DNA from: an uncultured Paracoccaceae bacterium
GTDB lineage: Bacteria > Pseudomonadota > Alphaproteobacteria > Rhodobacterales > Rhodobacteraceae
Length of the DNA stretch: 64,000 nucleotides
Assembly: GCA_947498985.1 (NCBI GenBank)
Contig: CANMMF010000005.1
Span: 124,001-188,000 of the forward strand
Reading direction: 5' to 3'
Shown here piece by piece: positions 17,662 through 25,282 of the stretch. Each line of letters opens with the position of its first letter. Positions within the stretch are counted from its first letter, which is position 1. The notes under the pieces were generated by a model, which was not told the origin of the DNA, did not search any database, and worked only from the letters and a program-made list of their open reading frames with translations. Both the position numbers and the translations under genes were made by a program.

Positions 17662-19046
17662 AACGCGCCTCGTGTCCGTTTTGCGGGGTTCAGCGAGGAG
17701 ATCTCGCGCAGTTTTGCCCGCACCGCCCAATCCGAGCCGAACCCGTATCGCGCCCAGCCCAGACTGTCCAGCCGGACCGACCGCGCTTCGGTGACGCGGC
17801 CAGAAAGGTCCAGCGCTTCGGCGCGCAGCAACATCAGCGTGGCCAGCAAAGCGGCGTTTTCATGCCGTGCGGCGGTGTCGAGATGCGGCGTCAGCAGGGA
17901 CAGGGCGTCACCGGCCCGGCCTTCGCTGATTGCATAGGCGGCCAGTTGCGAGGCCACATAGGCGCGGTGCAACGCGGTGTCGGGGCCTCCGCCGAAAAAG
18001 CGCTGCGAGAGCACGAAGTGATCCTGTGCGGCGCGCGGGTCGGTGGCCTGCAGCAACCGGCCCATGGCGTAATGCGAGAACGCCCGGCGATGATCGCGCC
18101 AGCCCATGGCGGTGGCGACTTTAAGCGCGTTGGTGGCCGCGCTGCGACGTTGCGTGGAGGTGGCACCGGGGCCAAGCGCCGTCTGCACCGCCTCGATCCA
18201 GCTGCGCGGCGTGCGCGCCAGACGCTGCGGGGCAATCGACTGCCCGCGCGGATTGATCCGCGCCAGGATCCCCGGCAACCGGTTGGCGACCTCGCGGCGC
18301 GACATGCCGTTGCGCAGGCTCTTGTCGTAATAGATCCGCAGGATCAGCATGTCGTAGCCGGTCAGCACCGTGTGCACATTGTCGTCGTTGAAGACGCTGT
18401 CGGGCAGCCGGTAGAGATCGTTCAGCGGGCCGATGGCCTGCGCCAGTTCCTCATGCAGGCAGTCGCGCACCTCTTGCGGGCTGGCGTCATTGGGCAGGAA
18501 GATCGCCAGCCGGTCGCGACGGGTCAGGCGGGACCAGTTCACCTTGTTGCTGCGGCGCGCCTGCTTGTATTCGCTGAGCGAGCTGACATTCGGCACCACG
18601 AAACAGGCGGCCTGCGGCAGCGCCTTGCGGATCGCGGCGCGGCTCACGGCCTCGACGGTGATATTGGCATTGGCCTGACCGTTGAGCGAGATGTTGATGC
18701 CCGCCTCCGTGCGCAGCCGGTGCAGCAGACGTTTGAGGTCAGGGCCCAGCGAGGCGGGCGGCGCGCCGGTGACACGCACGCTGATCGGCTGCTCGAACCG
18801 CGTCAGCTGCGGCAGCGACCGCCCCGATTCGAGCGAGAAGGCCAGATCGAGGAAATCGCGCGCGATATCGCCGTTAGCGGCCACCGGCGCGGCGGGACGC
18901 GGCACCGAGAAGCTTTTCATCGGCGGCAGGCCGGACTGCGCGGCGGTGGCCGAGGCCGCGCGGGTGGCGGTATCGGAGGGCGACACCGGCATACAGGCGC
19001 CCAGCATCAGGTAAAACGGCAAGAGAAGACGACGGGTTCTGCGCAT
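17658..19046 (-). CDS. DUF2927 domain lipoprotein
   Basis: A 462-residue predicted lipoprotein. The signal RRTRRLLLPFYLMLGAC contains a lipobox with Cys at about residue 18. The region following FSVPRPAAPVAANGDIARDFLDLAFSLESG matches DUF2927, including the conserved CLHEELAQAIGPLNDLYRLPDSVFNDDN block, which resembles a metzincin-like HE pair, though no activity is established. The C-terminal ~170 residues are helical and TPR-like. The ATG at 19046 overlaps the GNAT stop (TGATG); a GTG one codon upstream is an alternative. It is the middle gene of a GNAT-lipoprotein-small membrane protein operon joined by overlaps. Confidence 0.82.
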   Translation of the reverse strand: MRRTRRLLLPFYLMLGACMPVSPSDTATRAASATAAQSGLPPMKSFSVPRPAAPVAANGDIARDFLDLAFSLESGRSLPQLTRFEQPISVRVTGAPPASLGPDLKRLLHRLRTEAGINISLNGQANANITVEAVSRAAIRKALPQAACFVVPNVSSLSEYKQARRSNKVNWSRLTRRDRLAIFLPNDASPQEVRDCLHEELAQAIGPLNDLYRLPDSVFNDDNVHTVLTGYDMLILRIYYDKSLRNGMSRREVANRLPGILARINPRGQSIAPQRLARTPRSWIEAVQTALGPGATSTQRRSAATNALKVATAMGWRDHRRAFSHYAMGRLLQATDPRAAQDHFVLSQRFFGGGPDTALHRAYVASQLAAYAISEGRAGDALSLLTPHLDTAARHENAALLATLMLLRAEALDLSGRVTEARSVRLDSLGWARYGFGSDWAVRAKLREISSLNPAKRTRGAL

Positions 19047-19501
19047 CACGGTCTCTGGTATTTGATGAAAGGAGTGACGACGCCGATCCGGTCATAGAGC
19101 CGGCGGGCGGTATCGTTGAAATCCTGAGTAAGCCAGTAGACGGAGGCCACGCCGTGATCGTCGGCGGCCTCGTAGACCGCCTCGATCAGCGCGCGCCCCA
19201 CACCTTTGCCGCGCATTTCCGGAAGGGCGTAGAGATCCTGCAGGTAGCAGACCTCTTCGATCTTCCAGGCGTGACGGTGAAAGAGGTAATGCGTGAGCCC
19301 CACGACGCGGCCCTGATGAACGGCCACCAGCGCGTTGAAGTCGCGCGGATCGTCGCCCAGCAGGCGCGCAAAGGTCGAGGTGTAAACCTCTGGCGCGACG
19401 CGGCTCTCGTAGAAGGCCAGATAGGCCGTCCAGAGATCACGCCACACGGGTTCATCCTCGGCACGCAATGCGCGCACCGTCAGTGCCGTTCCTTGGGACA
19501 A
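19046..19501 (-). CDS. GNAT family N-acetyltransferase
   Basis: A 151-residue acetyltransferase. The acetyl-CoA pyrophosphate-binding loop is visible in LPEMRGKGVGRALIEAVYEAA (R/Q-x-x-G-x-G/A pattern), preceded by the beta-4 strand VCYLQDLYALPE and followed by VYWLTQDFNDTARRLYDRIG. Such proteins acetylate small molecules or protein amines; the substrate is not predictable. The start is a TTG at 19501, the only upstream initiator that keeps the N-terminal LTVRALRAEDEPVW strand. First gene of the operon with the DUF2927 lipoprotein. Confidence 0.85.
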   Translation of the reverse strand: MSQGTALTVRALRAEDEPVWRDLWTAYLAFYESRVAPEVYTSTFARLLGDDPRDFNALVAVHQGRVVGLTHYLFHRHAWKIEEVCYLQDLYALPEMRGKGVGRALIEAVYEAADDHGVASVYWLTQDFNDTARRLYDRIGVVTPFIKYQRP

Positions 19502-19871
19502 TGTGAAGCCTGCCTGCTCGATTGTTTACTCGGATGCTGAAGACCATCCGGTGTTTTTCTGTCCTCTGTGCGGACAGTATAGGGCAAAAGATGGGTTTCT
19601 GCCCAGCAGGCGATTCGCCTGTGGATCAAATTTTCACGACCTCGCGGAAATCATGCGCGGGGCGTTGTTTTTCAGGGGGTTGCGCGGTGCAGTTGCGCAA
19701 CAATCCGGCCGTCCCGCGCGGATTGTTGCGCGATTAACCATGGCATGATTGCGGCGGCGGGGATGTGTCGGGCGCGGCTCTCGCCGGTGTTTCCGGCGCG
19801 GCCCGCGCACAAAAGAAAAAGGCCGCCGCGGTTGCCCGCGCGGCCCTTTGGCAATCGGCAAGCGCGTGGGC
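19502..19871. repeat. Intergenic region with a perfect 13-bp inverted repeat (19695-19731)
   Basis: About 370 bases between the GNAT start and the rpmG stop. Arms GCGCAACAATCCG (19695-19707) and CGGATTGTTGCGC (19719-19731) pair perfectly around an 11-base loop. There is no T-run on either side, so it is not a standard terminator. The rpmG terminator lies at 19812-19848. The remainder presumably holds the GNAT-operon promoter. Confidence 0.6.
19812..19848 (-). terminator. Rho-independent terminator of rpmG
   Basis: Read leftwards: GGCCGCGCGGG, a short loop, CCGCGGCGGCC, then TTTTTCTTTT. It follows the rpmG stop by ~25 bases. Confidence 0.85.
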
Positions 19872-20039
19872 TTACTTGATCTTGCCTTCCTTGTACTCGA
19901 CATGTTTGCGCACGACGGGGTCGTATTTCTTGATCGACATCTTTTCGGTCATCGTGCGGGCGTTTTTCTTGGTCACGTAGAAGTGGCCCGTGCCTGCGGT
20001 CGAGTTCAGGCGGATCTTGATTGTGGTCGGCTTCGCCAT
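19872..20039 (-). CDS. rpmG: 50S ribosomal protein L33
   Basis: A 55-residue ribosomal protein of the large subunit, beginning [23 protein letters not shown] and ending EYKEGKIK. It is the cysteine-free (zinc-independent) L33 form common in alphaproteobacteria. The ATG at 20039 gives the normal length; GGAG lies a few bases upstream. Monocistronic, with its own terminator, and located just downstream of rnpB on the same strand. Confidence 0.96.
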   Translation of the reverse strand: MAKPTTIKIRLNSTAGTGHFYVTKKNARTMTEKMSIKKYDPVVRKHVEYKEGKIK

Positions 20040-20150
20040 GGTCGTCTCTCCTGCAACGCGTAAGGCCTGCGGCCTGCCGCGTGAAATCCGGTAAGACCCG
20101 CCTTTTACCCGCGCGCCGCGCCAAGTCAACCGGGGGCGGGGGAAAATCAT

Positions 20151-20573
20151 GCGCGGAAGGCCTGTAAGCCGGATTCTGTTGTCGGGAGCGCAAGCGCCCC
20201 CTCAGACGACCATTCCTCTCGGGCGCCGGGTTGCCCCGGCGCTCCTGCTGCCAACCCGGACCGCTCGGGGTGAAGCGCCCCTGTCCCGATATCCCGCGAG
20301 GGATCAGCCGGACGCGCGGTCCCTATTTGGCATTGCTCCCGGTGGGGCTTGCCATGCGGGGCCTGTTGCCAGCCCCCCGGTGGGCTCTTACCCCACCGTT
20401 TCACCCTTGCCGCCGCATTCTCCCTCGGCGCACCTCGGGTGCGACGGCGGTTTGATTTCTGTGGCGCTGTCCGTCAGGTTGCCCTGCCCGGGGATTACCC
20501 GGCACCGATGCTTCAGCGAGTCCGGACTTTCCTCGACCCGGGATCCGGGCCGCGGCCGTCCGGCCTTCCGCGC
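20151..20573 (-). ncRNA. rnpB: RNase P RNA (class A)
   Basis: The catalytic RNA that trims tRNA 5' leaders. On the minus strand the conserved GAGGAAAGTCCGGACTC lies near the 5' end, and CAGAATCCGGCTTACAGGCC near the 3' end. The 12-base P1 arms GCGCGGAAGGCC (5') and GGCCTTCCGCGC (3') pair exactly, which fixes the ends at 20573 and 20151. Its ~423-base length fits alphaproteobacteria. All six-frame ORFs inside it are spurious. Confidence 0.96.
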
Positions 20574-20579
20574 CCACGC

Positions 20580-20609
20580 GCTCTAGCGGAGCGGGGCAGG
20601 GCCGGTCAA
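20580..20609 (-). promoter_or_regulatory. Candidate rnpB promoter
   Basis: On the minus strand, TTGACC (20609-20604), an 18-base spacer and TAGAGC (20585-20580), 6 bases before the P1-defined 5' end of rnpB. It overlaps the end of the upstream hydrolase gene. Confidence 0.55.
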
Positions 20610-21337
20610 CCGCCTTTCGAGGGCGCGGGGCGCAGCCGCACCGGCTGCTGCATCCAGGCGCGGAGGGCGGTGGCATAGGCGTCCGGCCGCTCCAGCGCGG
20701 GCAGGTGGCCCGCGCCGTCGATCACCTGCAATGTCGCGCCGGGGATCAGGTCGGCCATGAAGCTGTGGCGCTTGACCGGCAGCAGCGGGTCCTCGGCTCC
20801 ACAAAGGATCAATGCAGGCACGGCGATCTTGCGCAGCGCCGATTGCTGGTCGCGGCGGCGTTGCAGCGCGCGGATCTGGCGGCGATAGGTCTCGGGGCCC
20901 AGACCCAGCGCCATGTCCATCATCAGCGCATGGATGTCGGCGCGGTAGGGACCGGGGGCGAGGCTGTCCAGCGGCAGTTCTTCATGCAGCACCTCCTCGA
21001 GCCGTCCGGAGCGGGCGCGGATGATCCGCGGATCGCGGTCGGCGGCCTGCTGCGGCGTGTCGGGCAGGGGCTGTGCGGCGGAAAGGGCGATCCGCGACAC
21101 CCGGTCGGGCGCGCGGCGGATGAGCTCGATGGCGACGGTGGCGCCAAAACCCTGCCCGACCAGGGCAAAGCGCTTGGGCAGCAGATCGAGCATGCCCGAG
21201 GCGATCTCCTCGATACGCTCGCCGCGCAGGGGCGGGATGCACATCACACCGGTCTCGCAGGAGAACTCCGCGATTTGCGGGCCAAAGGCGCGCGCGTCAC
21301 TCATCAACCCGGGCACAAACACAATCGGTTCACGCAT
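20606..21337 (-). CDS. Alpha/beta-hydrolase fold protein lacking the nucleophilic Ser
   Basis: A 243-residue alpha/beta-hydrolase fold protein (FVPGLMSDARAFGPQIAEF at the N-terminus). The acid residue region AEDPLLPVKRH and the His region GAGHLPALERPDAY are conserved. The nucleophile elbow reads LVGQGFGATVA, so residue 63, normally the Ser of GxSxG, is Gly (codon GGT). Classical Ser-hydrolase catalysis is therefore not expected; the protein may be a pseudoenzyme or use another chemistry. The start at 21337 gives the family's usual first strand; a longer N-terminal frame is possible. Its stop lies inside the rnpB promoter region. Confidence 0.8.
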   Translation of the reverse strand: MREPIVFVPGLMSDARAFGPQIAEFSCETGVMCIPPLRGERIEEIASGMLDLLPKRFALVGQGFGATVAIELIRRAPDRVSRIALSAAQPLPDTPQQAADRDPRIIRARSGRLEEVLHEELPLDSLAPGPYRADIHALMMDMALGLGPETYRRQIRALQRRRDQQSALRKIAVPALILCGAEDPLLPVKRHSFMADLIPGATLQVIDGAGHLPALERPDAYATALRAWMQQPVRLRPAPSKGG

Positions 21338-21478
21338 CACGTCCGCCACATCTTCGCAGGATTGCCTGTCTGCGGCCCCTGTCATGCGCCGGGCCGCGTT
21401 TCGCGCGGACAGTATCAAAACCGCGCGCGATGGAAAGACCGGGCAGGGCTGTGCCTGCGGATTCGTGCCGGAGCGCGG

Positions 21479-22381
21479 TCAGGCGAGCCAGGCCAACGAG
21501 ATCAGCGACAGCAGCGAGGTCCAGATGATCACCGGCGCGATGGCATCCGTGCGCACACCGTAAAGCAGCGCCAGCGCAAAGGCCATCGCGCCCGAGGGCC
21601 CGGCTGCGTTGAGCTGAAAGAGCTGCGCCCAGCTGCCGGGCAGATCGAGCAGCAGCAGCGCGGCCCCGACAAGGGCCGGGAACCCCAGCAGTTTCAGCGC
21701 GCTCACCGCGACCACGGTGCGGGTGGGCTTGAGCGCCTGGGCGGAGAGAATCACGCCAAGCGCAAAGAGCGTGAGCGGCGCGGCGCCGGCACCGGCAAAC
21801 TCCATGGCGGTGAGCAGCGGCACCGGCGCCGCAACGCCCGAGAGGTTGACAGCCGCGCCTGCGGCGATGGCGATCAGCACCGGGTTGCGGATCACCCGTG
21901 CCGCCGCCATCCCTGCGCCTGCGCCGCGATTGGCCAGAAGATCGGTTGTGATGATGAAGAAGGCAAAGCTGAAGGCGCTGTCGAAGGCCACAATGGCGGT
22001 GATCGGCAGCGCCGCGGTCTCGCCGTAGATGAGATAGGATATCGGCCAGATATAGAGCAGCGAGTTGACGAAGACCGTGCACATCGCCAGCAACCAGGCC
22101 TCGATCAGCTCGCGCCCGAGCAGGTGGCGCACGATGAAGAAGACCGCGGTGAACATCACGATTTCGCAAAGCGCATAGAGCAGCAGGGCGTCATAGCGCA
22201 GGGCCGCGAGATCGACGGCGGCGATCAGCGGAAAGATCAGCGCGGGCTGCAGCACCAGGAACGCCACGCGGTTGACGGCAGAGGCTTCGGCGCCGGAGAT
22301 GGTTCCGGCGCGGCCCAGAACGAATCCCAAGGCCAGCATCGAAAAGACCGGCAGGATGTCGTGGGTGAGGATCCCGATCAT
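21479..22381 (-). CDS. AEC family transporter (auxin efflux carrier-like)
   Basis: A 300-residue inner-membrane carrier with about ten hydrophobic segments in two halves. It begins ILTHDILPVFSMLALGFVLGRAG, typical of AEC permeases (malonate, malate or auxin efflux type). The substrate cannot be inferred. It is transcribed leftwards and is followed by the hydrolase gene across a 140-base gap, so co-transcription is uncertain. Confidence 0.85.
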   Translation of the reverse strand: MIGILTHDILPVFSMLALGFVLGRAGTISGAEASAVNRVAFLVLQPALIFPLIAAVDLAALRYDALLLYALCEIVMFTAVFFIVRHLLGRELIEAWLLAMCTVFVNSLLYIWPISYLIYGETAALPITAIVAFDSAFSFAFFIITTDLLANRGAGAGMAAARVIRNPVLIAIAAGAAVNLSGVAAPVPLLTAMEFAGAGAAPLTLFALGVILSAQALKPTRTVVAVSALKLLGFPALVGAALLLLDLPGSWAQLFQLNAAGPSGAMAFALALLYGVRTDAIAPVIIWTSLLSLISLAWLA

Positions 22382-22459
22382 GGGCGTCGCGGCTCCGGAC
22401 GCCCCGGCTGACGGTCGGGGCCCGTCAGCGGCCCGCCCTCCAGCCGCGACCGGCCGGTG

Positions 22460-23302
22460 CTACCGGCCACCGCGGCGCGCCATGAAGGCCAGCCGCTCGA
22501 AAAGATGCACGTCCTGTTCGTTCTTCAGAAGCGCCCCGTGCAGTTTCGGCAAGGCATCCGCGCCATCGCGCTTGAGATCCTCGGCATCCAGATCCTCGGC
22601 CAGCAGCAGCTTGAGCCAGTCGAGCACTTCGGAGGTCGAGGGTTTCTTCTTCAGCCCCGGCTGCTCGCGCAGCTCGTAAAACTGGGTGAGCGCGGTGGTC
22701 AGCAGCGCGGGTTTGATGCCGGGGTGGTGCACTTCGACGATCCGGCGCAGCGTCTCGGGCTCGGGAAAGCGGATATAGTGGAAAAAGCAGCGCCGCAGGA
22801 AGGCGTCGGGCAGCTCTTTTTCGTTGTTCGAGGTGATGATCACGATCGGGCGATGTCGGGCCTTTACCGTCTCTCCGGTCTCATAGACATGGAACTCCAT
22901 CCGGTCGAGTTCCTGCAGCAGGTCGTTGGGAAACTCGATATCGGCCTTGTCGACCTCGTCGATGAGCAGCACGACCTTGCCGTCGGCGTCGAAGGCCTGC
23001 CAGAGCTTGCCGCGGCGGATGTAGTTGGAGACGTCGTTGACCCGTTCGTCACCCAGCTGGCTGTCGCGCAACCGGCTCACCGCATCATACTCGTAAAGCC
23101 CCTGCTGGGCCTTTGTGGTCGATTTCACCGACCATTCGATCATCGGTAAGCCGAGCGCCTGCGCCACCTGGCGGGCCAGTTCCGTCTTGCCGGTTCCGGG
23201 CTCTCCCTTGACCAGCAGCGGGCGCTCCAGCGTCACTGCCGCATTGACCGCCATGGTCAGATCATCGGTGGCCACATAGTCCTTGGTGCCTTCGAAACGC
23301 AT
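22460..23302 (-). CDS. MoxR family AAA+ ATPase
   Basis: A 280-residue chaperone-like ATPase. It shows Walker A GEPGTGKTELARQVA, Walker B VVLLIDEVDKAD, a sensor-1-like IITSNNEKELPDAFLRRCFF and the C-terminal helical lid. MoxR ATPases act with VWA proteins to assemble or insert metal centres. The start at 23302 gives MRFEGTKDYVATDDL, the conserved N-terminus, with GAGG upstream. The probable partner, the CoxE-like protein at 16195-17379, is separated by ~5 kb of unrelated genes. Confidence 0.9.
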   Translation of the reverse strand: MRFEGTKDYVATDDLTMAVNAAVTLERPLLVKGEPGTGKTELARQVAQALGLPMIEWSVKSTTKAQQGLYEYDAVSRLRDSQLGDERVNDVSNYIRRGKLWQAFDADGKVVLLIDEVDKADIEFPNDLLQELDRMEFHVYETGETVKARHRPIVIITSNNEKELPDAFLRRCFFHYIRFPEPETLRRIVEVHHPGIKPALLTTALTQFYELREQPGLKKKPSTSEVLDWLKLLLAEDLDAEDLKRDGADALPKLHGALLKNEQDVHLFERLAFMARRGGR

Positions 23303-23469
23303 CCGTTTTCCGTCCTCACGCGCTGTTTCCGACCCGCCCTGAAAACGCCAATTTTCGACGCTATTGTGTAGTGACATCCCCAGGGGCTTGGGTTAAGTCG
23401 TGGCCGCAGGGGTGCCAGATATCTGAGGAAATTACCATGCAGGATATTGGCGTAGATGAGGGAACGTCT

Positions 23470-23892
23470 ATGAAAGCCGAATCTTTTCTACCGGATGACT
23501 ATCGACCGGCCGAAGATGAGCCGTTCATGAATGACCGTCAGCTGGAATACTTCCGGCGCAAGCTGACCGCCTGGCGCGAGGACCTGCTGGCCGACAGCCG
23601 CGACACCATCGAGGGATTGCAGGAAGCCACCCGCAACATCCCCGATGTGACCGACCGCGCCAGCGAGGAAACCGACCGCGCGCTGGAGCTGCGCACACGG
23701 GATCGTCAGCGCAAGCTGGTGGCAAAGATCGACAGCGCCATCCGCCGCATCGACGAAGGCGAGTACGGCTATTGCGAAGTGACCGGTGAGCCGATTTCGC
23801 TGAAGCGGCTGGATGCGCGACCCATCGCGACGATGAGCCTCGAGGCGCAGGAGCGCCATGAGCGCCGCGAAAAGGTGCATCGCGACGACTGA
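23470..23892 (+). CDS. dksA: RNA polymerase-binding transcription factor DksA
   Basis: A 140-residue secondary-channel regulator that works with ppGpp on rRNA and amino-acid promoters. The coiled coil (residues ~20-95) has its acidic tip near DVTDRASEETD. The globular region has YGYCEVTGEPISLKRLDARPIATMSLEAQERHE: only one Cys remains of the four zinc-finger cysteines of E. coli DksA, a degenerate finger often seen in alphaproteobacteria. The start at 23470 (GAGGGA upstream, MKAESFLPDDYRP) matches the family; an ATG at 23437 with TGAGGA is a possible 11-residue extension. A terminator follows at 23934. Confidence 0.93.
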   Translation: MKAESFLPDDYRPAEDEPFMNDRQLEYFRRKLTAWREDLLADSRDTIEGLQEATRNIPDVTDRASEETDRALELRTRDRQRKLVAKIDSAIRRIDEGEYGYCEVTGEPISLKRLDARPIATMSLEAQERHERREKVHRDD

Positions 23893-23933
23893 CTGTCGGG
23901 CGGGGCCAGGGCGCCCCTTGTCCGACATGCAAA

Positions 23934-23960
23934 GCGCCGGGGCGTCTGCCCCGGCGTTTT
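23934..23960 (+). terminator. Rho-independent terminator of dksA
   Basis: A perfect 8-bp stem, CGCCGGGG / CCCCGGCG, a 6-base loop, then TTTT. Confidence 0.85.
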
Positions 23961-24030
23961 GCGTTCTGGCCTGCGGCTCTGCCGGGGCTGCGTCTTTGCC
24001 TTCCCCGGCGCGACATGCCACAGAGCGGCC

Positions 24031-25212
24031 ATGACAGCGTTGAATCTCGACATCACGGTTCTGGGGGGCGGCATTGCCGGTCTTGCGGCGGCCATTGCGC
24101 TGCGCCGTCGCGGTGCAGAGGTGACCGTTCTGGAACAGGCCGACGCGCTTCGCGAGGTTGGCGCGGGGCTGCAGATCAGCCCCAACGGCATGCGCGTGCT
24201 CGATGCGCTGGGGCTCGGGGCGGGGTTTCGCGCGATCTCGGTGCAGGGCCATGCGGTGCGGCTGTGCGATCACGCCGCGGGGCGCGAGGTGCTCAGGCTC
24301 GATCTGACGCGGCTGGCTTCGGGGCAGGAATACCGTTTTGTGCATCGCGCCGATCTCATCGATCTGCTGGCAGCGGCGGCGCGCGAGGCCGGGGTCCGGG
24401 TGCGGCTGCTGCAGCGTGCCGTCAGCGTGACCCCCGGCACGCCCGCCCGGGTCGCGCTCGCCAGTGGCGAGGTGCTGCAGGTGCCACTTCTGCTGGGGGC
24501 GGACGGCTTGCGTTCTGTGCTGCGCCCGGCGCTCAACGGGGCTGCGGCGCCGTTCTTTACCGGCCAGGTGGCCTGGCGCGCGGTGGTGCCCAATGTCACC
24601 GGCCACAAGGCCGAGGCGCAGGTCCATATGGGCCCCGGCGCGCATCTGGTCAGCTACCCGCTTCGGGGCGGGCGGCTGGTCAATCTCGTGGCCGTGGAAG
24701 AGCGGCGCGACTGGGTCGAGGAAGGCTGGCAGCACACAGACGATCCGGATGCGCTGCGCGCCGCGTTTGCGATGTTCGGCGGACCGGTGCGGCATCTGCT
24801 GGAGAAGGTCGAGACAGTGGGCGTCTGGGGGCTCTTTCGTCACGAGGTGGCGCGGGTCTGGCAGGGCGCGGGTGTGGCGCTGCTGGGCGATGCGGCCCAT
24901 CCGACGCTGCCGTTTCTGGCGCAGGGGGCCAATATGGCGCTGGAGGATGCCTGTGCGCTGGCGCGCTGTCTGGATGACGGGTCCGGGATCCCGGCGGCGC
25001 TGGCACGCTACCAGCGGATGCGCCGCGCCCGGGTGCAGCGGGTGATCGCCGCGGCCAATGGCAACGCCTGGAAATACCATCTGCGCAACCCGCTGCTGCG
25101 GGGGGCGGCGCATCTGGGACTGGGGGCACTGGGGCGCGTGGCACCGGGGCAGATGGTGCGCCAGTTCGACTGGCTTTACGGCTATGACGTGACCGCCGAC
25201 GCCTTGCCGTGA
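24031..25212 (+). CDS. FAD-dependent monooxygenase (salicylate/3-hydroxybenzoate hydroxylase-like)
   Basis: A 393-residue class A flavoprotein hydroxylase. The N-terminal ITVLGGGIAGLAAAIALRRRG is the FAD dinucleotide-binding fold. LLLGADGLRSVLRP is the second (NADH/FAD) motif, and VALLGDAAHPTLPFLAQGANMALEDA is the FAD-ribityl motif. It hydroxylates aromatic acids using NAD(P)H and O2; the ring substrate is unknown, and it differs from the PhzS-like enzyme at 0.9-2.2 kb. No aromatic-degradation partners are adjacent. The ATG at 24031 starts just before the first strand. Followed by xdhC after 70 bases. Confidence 0.85.
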   Translation: MTALNLDITVLGGGIAGLAAAIALRRRGAEVTVLEQADALREVGAGLQISPNGMRVLDALGLGAGFRAISVQGHAVRLCDHAAGREVLRLDLTRLASGQEYRFVHRADLIDLLAAAAREAGVRVRLLQRAVSVTPGTPARVALASGEVLQVPLLLGADGLRSVLRPALNGAAAPFFTGQVAWRAVVPNVTGHKAEAQVHMGPGAHLVSYPLRGGRLVNLVAVEERRDWVEEGWQHTDDPDALRAAFAMFGGPVRHLLEKVETVGVWGLFRHEVARVWQGAGVALLGDAAHPTLPFLAQGANMALEDACALARCLDDGSGIPAALARYQRMRRARVQRVIAAANGNAWKYHLRNPLLRGAAHLGLGALGRVAPGQMVRQFDWLYGYDVTADALP

Positions 25213-25282
25213 CCGCGCGCGAGGCTGGAGGCCGGGCGCGTGCCCGTGTTAGGATCGCGCGGGCAGCAGAGGGGGGAGCGTT

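Noticed and set aside
20147-20586. Several overlapping ORFs of 70-145 codons on both strands
   Set aside because: They lie wholly within the RNase P RNA, whose paired P1 ends and core motifs are clear.
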